Shown in pieces: positions 45,204-54,676 of a stretch of DNA of 64,000 nt. Source of the DNA: Candidatus Obscuribacterales bacterium (GTDB lineage: Bacteria > Cyanobacteriota > Vampirovibrionia > Obscuribacterales > Obscuribacteraceae); NCBI GenBank assembly GCA_020634035.1, contig JACKCM010000001.1:620001-684000 (forward strand), in the 5' to 3' direction. The position numbers and the translations under genes were made by a program. Under the pieces are notes generated by a model. That model searched no databases, was not told the DNA's origin, and saw only the letters and a list, made by a program, of their open reading frames with translations. Position 1 is the first letter of the stretch, and each line of letters starts with the position of its first letter.

Positions 45204-46619
45204 TTGCCAGGCTCTGCGAAACTCATCTTGCCAGGGATGATTGGACGAAAACTTGAGCGAGATTCGTCGGACCGACTCGGTTACCAGAACTCCCACTTTA
45301 ATTAGATGGAGACGGACGGTTTCGATGGTCGAATTTTTAAGCCCTGCTTTCATTTTCAGCTTCCAGAGAAGAATGTAGGCGAAGGTATGTAGCAGAAGAC
45401 GAAGCTGATTTGCTTTGAATTCCTGGCAGCTAGTGCGATCACAACGCAGATAGTTTTTGAGATCTTTGATCCAGTTTTCGCATTGAGCCCGCTGGCAGTA
45501 CTTTTCGTAAACCTTTGCCGGTCTATTCTTCTTCGAGTTGGTTACAACGTAGCGGATATCAGTTCCTTTGGAGGTTCGTTCAACTTTGCAAATGATTCTA
45601 CGCTCGTGGGGCCACTCTTTTGCCTGGTATGGAAACTCTGTGTACTTGCGGATGTAGACTTGCTCGGCTTCGAAATTTTCTTGCATGCGTCCCTGTTCTT
45701 TCGTTTCGAACCGTGTGCGTTCCTCGTTCTGGCGCCAGGTCAGGGCGTTTCCAGGCATGGAATACTCGTTGTACAGGTTCTCTACAGATTGAACAAAATT
45801 CTTCGATTTGCTTTTCAGGGCATTGTTTTCGGCAATGGCGATGTAGTAGGTGATGCGGTTTTCCTCGCAATAGTTGTAGATATCGGGAGCGGCAAATGCG
45901 GCGTCTGCAGTGAGTTCAATTCGAAGTCCAGGCCAGCGTCTGCGAAGTTCCTCAACCACAGGCCCTAGCATTCGCAACGTCCCGTCGTACTTCCCGGCAT
46001 TGCCTGCTCGCAGCAAAGCCGCCAGGGGAAAGCCATCTTCGGTAAAAATGAAAAGTGGCGTGTAGCATGCGGTTCCGTAGAACCCGTTGTAGAAAGATAG
46101 TTGCTGATAGCCATGGACTTCGTCGCAGGTTGTGTCGACGGATAGCTTCAAAACCTTTGGTCGTTTCTTTACCTGCTTGATGAATGTTGTGACTAACAAT
46201 TTCTGCAAAGCTCCCAATCCAGCTTCGTCTACAGAGTTCTCCCAGCGGGAGAGGGTGGGTTGAGATGCCAGAGAGGCCTCATCGTTTGGCTTGATTCCGA
46301 CCGATAGCTTGTGCATGCTGTCATTTTTGAGCCTGGCAGCATCGTTGCAATCTTCGTAGCCAGCAGCGATTCCGTAGATTCTCTGGCGCAGTAAGTTCAG
46401 TATGGGGTGTCGTAGTAGATCTGGTCTTCTCTGGTCGCCAAAGCAGTACTGAGCCATTTCTGTTAACTCTAGCTCCTGATCGGCATTTCGAAGAAGCAGC
46501 AATCCTCCGTCGCTTGAGATCTGCCCACCGTCAAAGTTTGCTCGAATTAACTTCCCCACCCCCAAATCCAGGGTCATTTGGCCTTGTTCTGTTGCGCCTG
46601 CTGTTTTACACTGTGTCAA
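45195..46619 (-). mobile_element. IS1380-type transposase
   Basis: A 474-residue transposase of the IS1380 family (DDE type). It shows the family start MTLDLGVGKLIRANFDGGQISSDGGLLLLR, NDDAAR/EDCNDAARL, the first Asp in LSVDTTCDEVHGYQ, the second in ELTADAAFAAPD and the YRREL-like C-terminal region CQRAQCENWIKDLKNYL with the final Glu. The start is TTG 46619 with GAGG eight bases upstream. The frame is intact, so it may be active. Terminal inverted repeats and a target duplication could not be identified. Moderate codon use, unlike the C/G-ending genes to its right. Confidence 0.9.
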
Positions 46620-46751
46620 ATCAAAAGCCTCGTTCTTTGCTGATTTCTGGTGTGTGGTAACTTCAGATTTTGAGCCAAATGACAGGGCTTTTGTGCTTTT
46701 TGAAAATTAGATTAGTGTCACTCCCGTGAATAATTACGGTCTTGCCGAAAT

Positions 46752-46766
46752 ACTATCAAGTATAAT
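46752..46766. repeat. ACTAT-N5-ATAGT palindrome, one-mismatch copy
   Basis: ACTAT CAAGT ATAAT. It lies about 20 bases after the terminator of the minus-strand 46852 gene and between it and the transposase. Confidence 0.55.
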
Positions 46767-46786
46767 ATAAATTGCAAAAAGAAAAA

Positions 46787-46816
46787 TCGCCCGGATAGCA
46801 TTTGCTAAACGGGCGA
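46787..46816 (-). terminator. Intrinsic terminator of the 46852 gene
   Basis: Arms TCGCCCG / CGGGCGA with inner TAGC/GCTA pairing, followed on the minus strand by TTTTTCTTTTTG. Confidence 0.9.
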
Positions 46817-46851
46817 CTTTGAATCGATTCAATTCAGCTCTTGTCAGCTCA

Positions 46852-47310
46852 TCAGGACTTCGGCTTCTTGATGACGCCGAAGTGCCGGAGCAGGGTCGTC
46901 GGTCGGATCGGATATTTCATCAGATAGAGAAAACCGAAGATCATGGTGACGCTGTAGCCACGCCGCAGAGCCTCTCCACCGGCGGCGACCTTTTCTGAGG
47001 CTGCACCGAAGGTGTCGGGGAAATGCTGGGCGAGCAGCATCATGGCCAGTGCTACCATCACTGATATCACCGACCAGAAGAGCAGAAAGATGACGAAGGC
47101 GCCGAGTTCTCTCAGACCATTCACCAGGAATTCGTACAGGTCGTACATCGGACCGTCGCGCATGCGAGCCACCGCTTCGGTCGTTATCCAGAACACCGCA
47201 AGGGTGACGATGGAGCCGACGATTCCGCTCGGTGTGGGAGCGAAGCTGCCGAAGGTGAAGGTCATGAACCAGGCCATCATCGTGAAGATGGTGATAGCGA
47301 TATATTGCAA
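46852..47310 (-). CDS. Polytopic membrane protein of unknown function
   Basis: A 152-residue product with about four hydrophobic helices: residues 4-22, 28-45, 68-92 and a shorter one near 118-132. The start is TTG 47310 with GGAG about eight bases upstream; an ATG further in would cut the first helix. It is the last gene of a minus-strand run with pmbA, tldD and a thioredoxin-like gene. No family recognised. Strong C/G-ending bias. Confidence 0.65.
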   Translation of the reverse strand: MQYIAITIFTMMAWFMTFTFGSFAPTPSGIVGSIVTLAVFWITTEAVARMRDGPMYDLYEFLVNGLRELGAFVIFLLFWSVISVMVALAMMLLAQHFPDTFGAASEKVAAGGEALRRGYSVTMIFGFLYLMKYPIRPTTLLRHFGVIKKPKS

Positions 47311-47431
47311 ATTTCTATCTCCGTTGTATTCGACGGAAAGAGGAGAGCCGGCTCCCTTTGGAAAGGGCTACCGACTCTCCTCCAGCTGGTTCGTTATTCA
47401 AGTCGACCTGGGTCGACTATGAGAATGAACC

Positions 47432-48748
47432 TCAGCTGCCGGCGATGGACATCTGACCGATCTTGAGCGTGGGCGAGACCACACTCGAGTCGAAGGCGAG
47501 GTCGTTGCCGACCATCTCGATTGCCTTGAACATCTCGAGGATGTTCCCGGCGACGGTGATTTCCGCCACCGGATAGGCAAGCTTGCCGTTCTCGATCCAG
47601 ATGCCGCTGGCGCCCATCGAATAGTTGCCGTTGACGACGTTGAAGCCGGGACCGGACACGCTGAGCAGATAGAGCCCGTTCTCCACCGAGGCGATGATCT
47701 CTTCGAAGGAGTGGTCACCGTTTTCGATGTAGAGGTTGCTGGTGCTGCCGCCGTTGGGGGCGACACCGAGCTTGCGTCCGGCGTAGGCGTCGATCAGGTA
47801 GCAAGCCAGCTCACCCTTGTCGATGATCACCCGCTTCGTCGTCGGCAGACCTTCCTTGTCGAAAGGCTTGGAGCCGATGGCGCCGGGGATGTGACCGTCG
47901 TCCACCACGGTGATCTTGTCGCTGGCGATCTGCTGACCGAGCAGTCCGACCATGAAGGAGCTCTCGCGGTAGACGTGGGAGCCCGAAGCAGCGCTGACGA
48001 ACTGACCGAGCAGGCGAGCAGCCATGCGGCGGCTGAAGACCACCGGCACAGTCTGGCTCTTGACCTTGCGGGGACCGAGCTGTTCGATCGCACGCTGGGC
48101 AGCGCCGTCACCGACCTTCTGCGGGGTGGCGAGCTTGTCCTTGCTGCGGGCGACGCAGTAGTCGAAGCCGACCCGCATCTTGTCGCCTTCGCCGGCCACC
48201 ACCGATGCCACCATCTGGTAGGCAGTCGAGGCGTAGCCTCCGGAGAAGCCGCGGGAGTTGGCATAGACGTAGACCGAGCTGTCGTCGGCGAAAGTGGCGC
48301 CTTCCGAGTTGCTGATCAGGTCATGGGCGCGGGCGGCGGCTTCGGTGGCGATGGCCAGGTTCAGCCGCTCTTCGTTGGTGAGCTTGCCGTGTTCGGCATC
48401 CGCCAGACCGAGATCGGGCAGATCCGTGGCGAAGTGCTGAGCGTCGGGCAGTCCCGCTTCTTCATCCGGCTCGGAGGCTTTGGCCAGGGCGATGGTCTCG
48501 CGGATGGCCTTGCGCAGGGAGGCGCGGGTGAAGTTGGTGGTGTTGGTGGTGGCGGAGCGCTTGCCCACGAAGATGCGGATCCGCATCCCGCGAGAGTCGG
48601 AAGCCTGGAACTTCTCCATCGCTCCCATGCGCACGCCGGTCTCCACTTCGGTGGTGGAGGAAATCGCGACATCGCAGTCGGTAGCACCGCGCTCGAGGGC
48701 ATAAGCCACAACGAAGTCGGCGGTCTCTTGCAATTTCGATACTGTCAT
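47432..48748 (-). CDS. pmbA: TldD/PmbA-family protein, PmbA (TldE) type
   Basis: A 438-residue partner of TldD. TldD and PmbA form a zinc-dependent complex that degrades unfolded peptides and processes microcin- and CcdA-like substrates. This copy lacks the HExxxH motif and is therefore the PmbA type; it keeps family blocks such as RAMEKFQASDSRGMRIRIF-like, NSEGATFADDSSVYVYANS, DKEGLPT and PNGGSTSNLYIENGD. GAGGAGG lies eight bases before the ATG. tldD is 18 bases upstream on the same strand, so both are made in step. The strong codon bias produces a long open antisense frame. Confidence 0.9.
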   Translation of the reverse strand: MTVSKLQETADFVVAYALERGATDCDVAISSTTEVETGVRMGAMEKFQASDSRGMRIRIFVGKRSATTNTTNFTRASLRKAIRETIALAKASEPDEEAGLPDAQHFATDLPDLGLADAEHGKLTNEERLNLAIATEAAARAHDLISNSEGATFADDSSVYVYANSRGFSGGYASTAYQMVASVVAGEGDKMRVGFDYCVARSKDKLATPQKVGDGAAQRAIEQLGPRKVKSQTVPVVFSRRMAARLLGQFVSAASGSHVYRESSFMVGLLGQQIASDKITVVDDGHIPGAIGSKPFDKEGLPTTKRVIIDKGELACYLIDAYAGRKLGVAPNGGSTSNLYIENGDHSFEEIIASVENGLYLLSVSGPGFNVVNGNYSMGASGIWIENGKLAYPVAEITVAGNILEMFKAIEMVGNDLAFDSSVVSPTLKIGQMSIAGS

Positions 48749-48766
48749 TTCAATCGCCTCCTCAGG

Positions 48767-50221
48767 TTAGTTGTTGGTGCCGCCGACGGTGACATTGTCG
48801 ATGCGCACCGTGGGCATGCCGACGCCGACGGGGACGGACTGTCCGTCCTTGCCGCACATCCCGATGCCGTTATCGAGGGCGGTGTCATTGCCGACCATGG
48901 AGATGTTCATCATCGCCCGGGGACCGTTGCCGATCAGCGTGGCGCCCTTGACCGGGACGGTGAGCTTACCGTCTTCGATCAGGTAGGCACCGCTGGTGCT
49001 GAAGGTGAAGTCGCCGCTGGTGATGTCGACCTGGCCACCCGGGAAGCTCATGGCGAAGATGCCGTGCTTCACGGAGCGGATGATCTCTTCGGGATCGGAC
49101 TCGCCGTTGGCCAGGAAGGTGTTTGTCATGCGCGGCATGGGCGCATGGCGGTAGCTCTGGCGACGACCGTTGCCGGTGGCCTTGGCCTTCATCAGAGCCG
49201 CATTGGTGCGGTCCTGCATGTAGCCTTTCAGGACACCGTTTTCGATCAGCACGGCGGTGCTGGTGGGCACGCCTTCGTCGTCGACGTTGAGCGAGCCGCG
49301 GCGACCGGGGACGTCGCCCTGGTCGATGACGGTGCACAGCGGCGAAGCCACCATCTCACCGATGCGACCGCTGAAGGCCGAGGTGCCCTTGCGGTTGAAG
49401 TCGCCTTCCAGACCGTGACCGACCGCCTCGTGGATGAGGACGCCGGGCCAGCCGGGGCCGAGCACGACGGTCATCTCGCCAGCCGGAGCCGGCACGGACT
49501 TGAGCATGTCGATCGCTTCCTGGGCGGCAGCCAGGGTGTACTTCTTCCAGAGGTCTTCGGCGTAGAAGAAGCTGAACTCGGAGCGTCCGCCGCCCGAGCC
49601 GCTGCCCTTCTCCTTGCGGTTGCCTTCCACTGCCAGGCACTCGACCGAGAGCCGGATCAGCGGACGGTTGTCCACAACGAATTCGCCGAGGTTGTTGGCG
49701 ATGACGATGTCATATTCCTCGATGCCGAGGCTGATGGTGACGTTCTTGATGCGATGGTCGAAGCTGCGAGCCAGGGCATCGATCTGGCGGAGAAGCGAGA
49801 TGCGCTCTTCCACCGGCACCGTCAGCGGCGAGGCTGCCACCGAGTAGAGATTGTGCGGCTTGCCGATGTTGGCGGCGATGTCCGCATCGAGCTCAGGCAG
49901 CTGCTTGCTCTGGTCAGCGATCATCTTGGCGAAACCGGCAGCCCGACGGATGTTGCTGAAGGTCGGGTGGTCGGTAAACGAATAGCCCTGGCGGTCGCCG
50001 ATGACGACACGCACACCGGCGCCGCAGACGAGACCGTTGGCAGTGGTCTTGAGACCGCCCTTGTCCCAGACGAGAGACTGGGAGGAACCGGCCTGCAGAT
50101 AGATGTCGCAGAAAGCGCTGTCACGATTGGCGCCGAGGGCGCGGTCGAAAACCTTGTCGAGCTGGCCTGCGGTGAGACCGAAGCTCTTATGAAGCCTCTG
50201 TTCAGGATTGAGTTTTACCAT
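48767..50221 (-). CDS. tldD: TldD metalloprotease subunit
   Basis: A 484-residue protein with the HExxxH zinc motif HEAVGHGLEGD followed by FNRKGTSAFSGRIGE, characteristic of TldD. The N-terminal part has RVVIGDRQGYSFTD, and the C-terminal part MRMTNTFLANGESDPEEII, typical of the family. It is the catalytic half of TldD/PmbA, which opens and cleaves unfolded polypeptides. AGGAG lies eight bases before ATG 50221. The adjacent thioredoxin-like membrane protein suggests a local protein-quality function, but that is inference. Confidence 0.93.
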   Translation of the reverse strand: MVKLNPEQRLHKSFGLTAGQLDKVFDRALGANRDSAFCDIYLQAGSSQSLVWDKGGLKTTANGLVCGAGVRVVIGDRQGYSFTDHPTFSNIRRAAGFAKMIADQSKQLPELDADIAANIGKPHNLYSVAASPLTVPVEERISLLRQIDALARSFDHRIKNVTISLGIEEYDIVIANNLGEFVVDNRPLIRLSVECLAVEGNRKEKGSGSGGGRSEFSFFYAEDLWKKYTLAAAQEAIDMLKSVPAPAGEMTVVLGPGWPGVLIHEAVGHGLEGDFNRKGTSAFSGRIGEMVASPLCTVIDQGDVPGRRGSLNVDDEGVPTSTAVLIENGVLKGYMQDRTNAALMKAKATGNGRRQSYRHAPMPRMTNTFLANGESDPEEIIRSVKHGIFAMSFPGGQVDITSGDFTFSTSGAYLIEDGKLTVPVKGATLIGNGPRAMMNISMVGNDTALDNGIGMCGKDGQSVPVGVGMPTVRIDNVTVGGTNN

Positions 50222-50315
50222 TTGGATAGCTCCTGGTAGTTTCAGGTTATGGCTAAGAAGCCGGGAGTCTCATCAGGAGACTCGCGGCTTCAGTGATGAC
50301 GATTCAGACTCGAGC

Positions 50316-50753
50316 TCAGGGCGCCGCGCAGGCGGCGATGAAGCTCTCGAGCTTTGACGGCGGCAGGGCTCCCATGACGCTGTCGGTGACCTTGCGGTCG
50401 GCGCCTTTGCCCTTGATGCACACCGTGGTGGGGTAGGCCTGGAGGTTGATATCCCGGGCGATCCCACGGTTCAGGTCGCCGTCGAAGCTGACGAACTTGA
50501 CCTCGTTATGGTGAGCGTCGGCGGCCTGGTGATAGACCGGCTTGTAGCTCTTGCAAGGACCGCACCAGGTGGCGTAGGCCTCCATGATGACGGGTCCGTC
50601 GTGGTTGGTGACCTCGGCCTCGAAGTTGGCGTCGGTGACTTCGGTCACATACTGGGAAGCGGCAGTCGGTGCTTCGGGCTGCGAGAACAGCCGTGGCAGA
50701 AACAGGGCGGCTGCGAAGATCGCCAGTGCCGCAATGATCCAGGTTTTGTTCAT
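50316..50753 (-). CDS. Membrane-anchored thioredoxin-like protein
   Basis: A 145-residue product with an N-terminal hydrophobic helix (WIIAALAIFAAALFLP) then a thioredoxin fold containing WCGPCKSYKPVYH, the CxxC redox pair, and the cis-proline strand AYPTTVCIKG. It should reduce disulfides outside the cytoplasm while anchored. GGAG lies seven bases before the ATG. It is 94 bases upstream of tldD on the same strand. Confidence 0.85.
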   Translation of the reverse strand: MNKTWIIAALAIFAAALFLPRLFSQPEAPTAASQYVTEVTDANFEAEVTNHDGPVIMEAYATWCGPCKSYKPVYHQAADAHHNEVKFVSFDGDLNRGIARDINLQAYPTTVCIKGKGADRKVTDSVMGALPPSKLESFIAACAAP

Positions 50754-51437
50754 GGTCTTTCTCCATGTGAACGTTCAGGAACTCCAGCTAATTCCGGCCT
50801 GTCCGAGGTTGTTCTGAGCCCATTGCCGAATTCGTTGCCAACCGACCGCCTGGAGGCGATGGCTGGGATTTGGCGCAGATACAGAACGACTGGGGGTAGG
50901 GTGTTTCAGTACTCGGAGAGGTAGAATTACAAGAGATAATTCACTCTACGTTTAGAAGCTGTTCTCTAAAAAGCTTTTGGATACAGGATCTTCATTAGGT
51001 CGAGATCATCATAAGTTGATGAGATCCAGTAAATATGGCTGTATCTCCAGAATAACTATGAATTCACTGTTGAGTGACTATGTAACTGTTGTTACTGAAC
51101 TCATAACCTTAGAGAAATCCCAGCCTCTTTGCATCATGGCGAACCTGCGCTAGGTAGCCAGTAGAGCCTTTTGCTTTTGGGGTGGGCTCTATTGACAATA
51201 TCCAGAGTGCGAGCTCGGTGGAGAATATTTGTGTTCGTCTTATCGATCCACCGGAAGTTTCTATTGATGAATCAGGAATCGAGAACCTAGTGTTCTAGAT
51301 AACTTTCTTCCCTCTCCCTTTTTCGAAAAGAGCTTATTCGACCCCGATAATCTTCTTCTGCCTGCTTTTGATTCAATACCGCGCCTCGCCATAGTGTCGC
51401 GGTGCTTTAGTTGTCCCCTGTTCCAAGAAAGAAAACT
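50754..51437. other. Divergent intergenic region, 684 bases
   Basis: Between the thioredoxin-like gene (minus) and an unknown plus-strand gene. No supported gene, clear hairpin or repeat; it presumably holds both promoters and a long leader. Confidence 0.4.
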
Positions 51438-51998
51438 ATGCCAAGCAAAGACAAAGAGAGCAAAACCGAACTGAAAGGCGGTTGGCAAATCTGCCTGAAT
51501 ACGGAAAGTCCCTCGGAAAGTCTCGTTCTGGGCAGAGCCGATGGTCGCTTTTTCAAAGTGACCTTTAACACCACTCGCTACGGACAGCCCTTGCTTCAAG
51601 AAGCGGTGGACGCCGACGGGGTTGCCGGTTATGTTGTGCCCATCGTCAAACAGATCGATGGCGCCTGGCATGTGGTGGTCACCTACAACGAGCGTCCGGC
51701 AAACGACTATCAAGAAAAGCTTCTGGAAGGAGCGCGTCGCAGCGTCAGCAACGATACGCCCTTCATCAGCACCGACGGCGAAGCGGTTCAGCTATTGCCC
51801 GGCTATATCTACTCTAACTCGGCACGGATTGCCGGCAAGCTCAAGGTGGGAGTGGTCGATGTCACCGACGAAGCGGACTTTGTTCTGCCCGAAGGAGCGG
51901 AATATCTGTCTTTTGCGGAGTTCTTCGAAGTCTCCACCGATGCGCTGACCAAGGCTGTTCTTGGACAGTTCATGGTCTGTGTGCTGAAGCTGATCTGA
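51438..51998 (+). CDS. Unknown soluble protein
   Basis: A 186-residue protein with a charged start (MPSKDKESKTELKGG) and a mainly beta domain (SLVLGRADGRFFKVTFNTTRYG, YVVPIVKQIDGAWHVVVTYNERP) that loosely resembles a Nudix or similar domain, but no Nudix box is present. The second half (TDGEAVQLLPGYIYSNSARI, LPEGAEYLSFAEFFEVS) may be an interaction region. No family recognised. The ATG at 51438 fits; the frame opens earlier at a TTG without a ribosome site. Followed by a strong terminator and the palindrome. C/G-ending codons. Confidence 0.7.
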   Translation: MPSKDKESKTELKGGWQICLNTESPSESLVLGRADGRFFKVTFNTTRYGQPLLQEAVDADGVAGYVVPIVKQIDGAWHVVVTYNERPANDYQEKLLEGARRSVSNDTPFISTDGEAVQLLPGYIYSNSARIAGKLKVGVVDVTDEADFVLPEGAEYLSFAEFFEVSTDALTKAVLGQFMVCVLKLI

Positions 51999-52029
51999 AT
52001 TGAATTGATTTGATTCGGTATTGTTTTCG

Positions 52030-52077
52030 AGAGAAAGATGCGCATTTGCAGCGCATCTTTCTCTCTGTCTTTTCTTT
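52030..52077 (+). terminator. Intrinsic terminator of the 51438 gene
   Basis: AGAGAAAGATGCGC pairs with GCGCATCTTTCTCT (14 perfect pairs) around ATTTGCA, followed by CTGTCTTTTCTTT. Confidence 0.9.
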
Positions 52078-52088
52078 GATCGTAATAT

Positions 52089-52103
52089 ACTATGCAAGAT
52101 AGT
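52089..52103. repeat. ACTAT-N5-ATAGT palindrome, exact copy
   Basis: ACTAT GCAAG ATAGT, about 12 bases past the T-rich run of the terminator. Same core orientation (AAG) as copies at 7535 and 37544. Confidence 0.7.
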
Positions 52104-52623
52104 GAAAGTGGTGAAAGTAGCTATTTTGCGGCAAGTATCGGGATTTCGTAAAAATAGTCCTGCGGTCGTATCGCGTCATTTGCGCTATCATCCTTTGGAT
52201 TGATACCGGTTGTCTCCACAGGCTCAAACGGGTCCTCTATGCACCAGATTCGGTTCATTGCCTGTCTTCAATCACACCGCTGATGGGATGATTCTTTCTA
52301 AACGAAATATTCAGGGGCTATTTTTGGGGGTGGTCTTGTTGCAGTCGCTATTGTTATGAACAAACCTCTCGATCTAGATTTTGGTATCTCTTCTAAATCC
52401 CCTTTCTTGAGATATCCAAATCGCCAGTACTTCTAGTTAACGAAAGAATCTAAAACATCCAGCCTTCAATTTCGAATCGCAATCGCGGTGCGAAGGTGAC
52501 TGGTCTTTCGTAAGAAGTTATTGGTGTGGCAAATTTGCCAGGGATTTTGGATGGTCTCTTGTGCAGGGGACGAAAGAGAGCACTCTCAAAACCTTTCAAA
52601 TCTCTCGAAAAAGGAGAATGACC
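52104..52623. other. Intergenic region, 520 bases
   Basis: A gene-free leader of the 52624 gene, holding its promoter. No supported frame; the region is T-rich with no clear hairpin. AAGGAG near the right end decides the start. Confidence 0.4.
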
Positions 52624-53169
52624 ATGGCAACCAGCAAAGACAAGAAGTTCAAATTCATCTTTACTCCTGCTCTCACTCCGGGCCAGGAAGACAAGTTCGA
52701 CGCCGACAAGACCGACCTCTTCATCGCTCTGAACGGACGCAGCGATATCACCGCTTCTCTGGTCTCTTCGGATCAGGCCAAGACCGATGCCACCGTCGCC
52801 GAATTCGCTGTTCAGCCGATTGCCGCTCGTGCCCATCTGATCTTCGCCGGCTATTCCCAGATCAGCTTCGGGGGCATGCGCACCGCTTGTGGTATCTTCG
52901 AAATGGGTCTCGTCGCTGCCGATCGCTACGGTGCCAAGCGGGTAACCGTGCCGATCTCGAACAACCAGTTCCGCGGTGATCTCGACAAGCTCGCTGCCGT
53001 TCTTCGCTGCCGGGTCGACCGCTTTGTCGAGAATCATCCCGACACCAGCCTGGTCGAGATGGAGATTCTCTGCAGCAAGTCGGACCTCGCCAAGATCAAG
53101 AGCGCCATGAACCCCAAGGGGCAGCTCTGTGATCACTGCTTCCACAAGAAGCACGACGAGAACGAATAA
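52624..53169 (+). CDS. Macro-domain-like unknown protein
   Basis: A 181-residue soluble protein. The middle and C-terminal parts (SFGGMRTACGIFEMGLVAADRYGAKRVTVPISNNQFRGDLDKLA and VDRFVENHP then VEMEIL) have the spacing of the C-terminal half of a macro domain, which binds ADP-ribose; the N-terminal glycine-rich loop is not convincing. A terminal CDHCFHKK could bind zinc. The ATG at 52624 lies seven bases after AAGGAG; the ATG at 52618 is only one base away and less likely. Followed by a stem-loop. Strong C/G-ending bias. The macro assignment is tentative. Confidence 0.65.
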   Translation: MATSKDKKFKFIFTPALTPGQEDKFDADKTDLFIALNGRSDITASLVSSDQAKTDATVAEFAVQPIAARAHLIFAGYSQISFGGMRTACGIFEMGLVAADRYGAKRVTVPISNNQFRGDLDKLAAVLRCRVDRFVENHPDTSLVEMEILCSKSDLAKIKSAMNPKGQLCDHCFHKKHDENE

Positions 53170-53205
53170 TGAACTGATCGGCTAATTTCCTTTTAGATTG
53201 AAACT

Positions 53206-53300
53206 CCGGGGCTGGATGCAGCACGCAATGTGATCGATGACCAATTCATGCGAATGGTTACTTTCACAGGTCGTCTGCATCCAGCCCGGGGTTACTTTTG
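53206..53300 (+). terminator. Long stem-loop after the 52624 gene
   Basis: CTGGATGCAG (53212-53221) pairs with CTGCATCCAG (53275-53284), extended by CCGGGG/CCCGGGG, then TTACTTTTGTTT. The loop is long (53 bases), so it is only a probable terminator. Confidence 0.6.
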
Positions 53301-53427
53301 TTTGGCAGAGGTCTCTTTTTTCTTTGTTTTTGGAATACGACAAGCAATAGTAGGCCAGGGATAAACAGAAAGCCGCACAGTTGTTTATCTAATCCCCTGA
53401 GGGATTCAACTGGCGGCTCTCTTAAAA

Positions 53428-53874
53428 TCAAACTGCTTTTTCGTTTCGACCGAGCTTCAGTAGCCTGTCGGTGATGAAGCAGAGCAGAAGCATAAAGGTC
53501 CCGATCGGGCCAAGGGCGACGATCAGGTCGAGGTCCATGCCTCTGGGGCTGTCCGGGAAGATCTTGCTGTAGAAGATACGATTCACCGGAGCCGATCCCA
53601 GCCAGGGAATCAGCGCCAGAACAAGGAGCACAGACCGGGGAGCGGCTGACAGTTTTTCTTCGGCTGCCGAGGCATAAGCAAGAAGCAGCATCAGAGCAGC
53701 GCATAGAGTGAGCATGATCGAGCCAATCGGTCCGAGCATGGTCAGCAGGTCCAGATCCATACCGCCGGAAGGCGCATCGGGAAAGAGTTTCCTGTATGCG
53801 CGACGATTCAGGTAGGCAAGGCCAATCCAGAGGATTGCACCGATGCCGATAGAAATTGCTGACAAAATGCTCAT
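53428..53874 (-). CDS. Membrane protein with internal duplication
   Basis: A 148-residue protein with about four hydrophobic helices, arranged as two similar halves. The linker reads YRKLFPDAPSGGMDLDLLTMLGPIGSIML in the first half and YSKIFPDSPRGMDLDLIVALGPIGTFML in the second. The acidic DLDL turn and GPIG are conserved in both, suggesting a functional site repeated by gene duplication. Its ATG overlaps the upstream stop as ATGA, so it is translated with the 53871 gene. No family recognised. Confidence 0.75.
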   Translation of the reverse strand: MSILSAISIGIGAILWIGLAYLNRRAYRKLFPDAPSGGMDLDLLTMLGPIGSIMLTLCAALMLLLAYASAAEEKLSAAPRSVLLVLALIPWLGSAPVNRIFYSKIFPDSPRGMDLDLIVALGPIGTFMLLLCFITDRLLKLGRNEKAV

Positions 53875-54272
53875 GGCTTCATGCTGCCCTGACCGTTGAG
53901 AACCAGTTCGGCTCTGTGAATCAGCGCCTCAGCCGAGTCGACCAGAATCTCCGCACCGTTGAGGTAGGCGGTTTCGACCAGTTCGGGATGGGTACCGAGG
54001 AAAGGTCCGGCAGCGGTGAAAAAGCTCTGGGCAGCAGCCTGGATGTCGGCGTCGGCGTGAAGAGATTGATTCAAGCCGAGCTTGGTCGCGGCGGCAATCA
54101 CGAGCTGACCCGCCTCATGGGCGAGAAAACCACAGAAGAGACGCTGGGCGTCGTTCAGGTTATCGAAGGGATGCCGCTGCTTCTGGGCATTGGCAATCAC
54201 CTCTGTGCTACGTCGGCTCAGATCCAGCAGCCGCGAGTGCAGACCCTGGATGCGTTCCATATCGATGTTCAT
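53871..54272 (-). CDS. Unknown helical soluble protein
   Basis: A 133-residue, largely helical protein without a recognised domain; segments such as RRSTEVIANAQKQRHPFDNLND and ADIQAAAQSFFTAAGPFLGTHPELVETAYLNGAEIL look like helical bundles. GGAG lies seven bases before ATG 54272. Its stop overlaps the start of the duplicated membrane protein (ATGA), so the two products are probably made in fixed ratio and may interact. Confidence 0.7.
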   Translation of the reverse strand: MNIDMERIQGLHSRLLDLSRRSTEVIANAQKQRHPFDNLNDAQRLFCGFLAHEAGQLVIAAATKLGLNQSLHADADIQAAAQSFFTAAGPFLGTHPELVETAYLNGAEILVDSAEALIHRAELVLNGQGSMKP

Positions 54273-54676
54273 GGGGTGTCTCCGATCTTAGTGTTTCGAA
54301 GAGATTCGATTTATTTGAGTGAATCAGGCAGTGGGCAGAGTTTTGATCGTACTCAGGACCGCTCCGTCAACTGGAATACAGTTGGGTGGAGTCGAACGGA
54401 ATTCGAAAGATTGATCGTGGTCGGTCCTGATTTAGATCTGTTTCTGAATAACCTGCTGATTCAAAAAGCTAGAGATACGCTAAAACCTAATTTCTGAAGC
54501 ATCCGAAATTCAAGAAATAGAGTTTTTACAGTCGGGCTTCTGAAACAGGTATCAACTGGGTGGGTGATATCAAGTTGGCCCGGTTGATGCAGCTTGACAT
54601 CGACAAATACGGAAAGCTTTTGTCAGGCTTTAGAAAGCCCGATTCCACTCTTTTGGGGTGCTAACATTAAGGCTGA
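54273..54676. other. Divergent intergenic region, about 400 bases
   Basis: Between the 53871 gene (minus) and the 54677 amidohydrolase gene (plus). No supported gene or hairpin; presumably holds both promoters. Confidence 0.4.

Noticed and set aside
47711..50239. 842-codon open frame antisense to pmbA and tldD
   Set aside because: It is a shadow of strongly G/C-ending codon use in two clear TldD-family genes; its product is low-complexity His/Asp/Val/Gly-rich and spans both genes.
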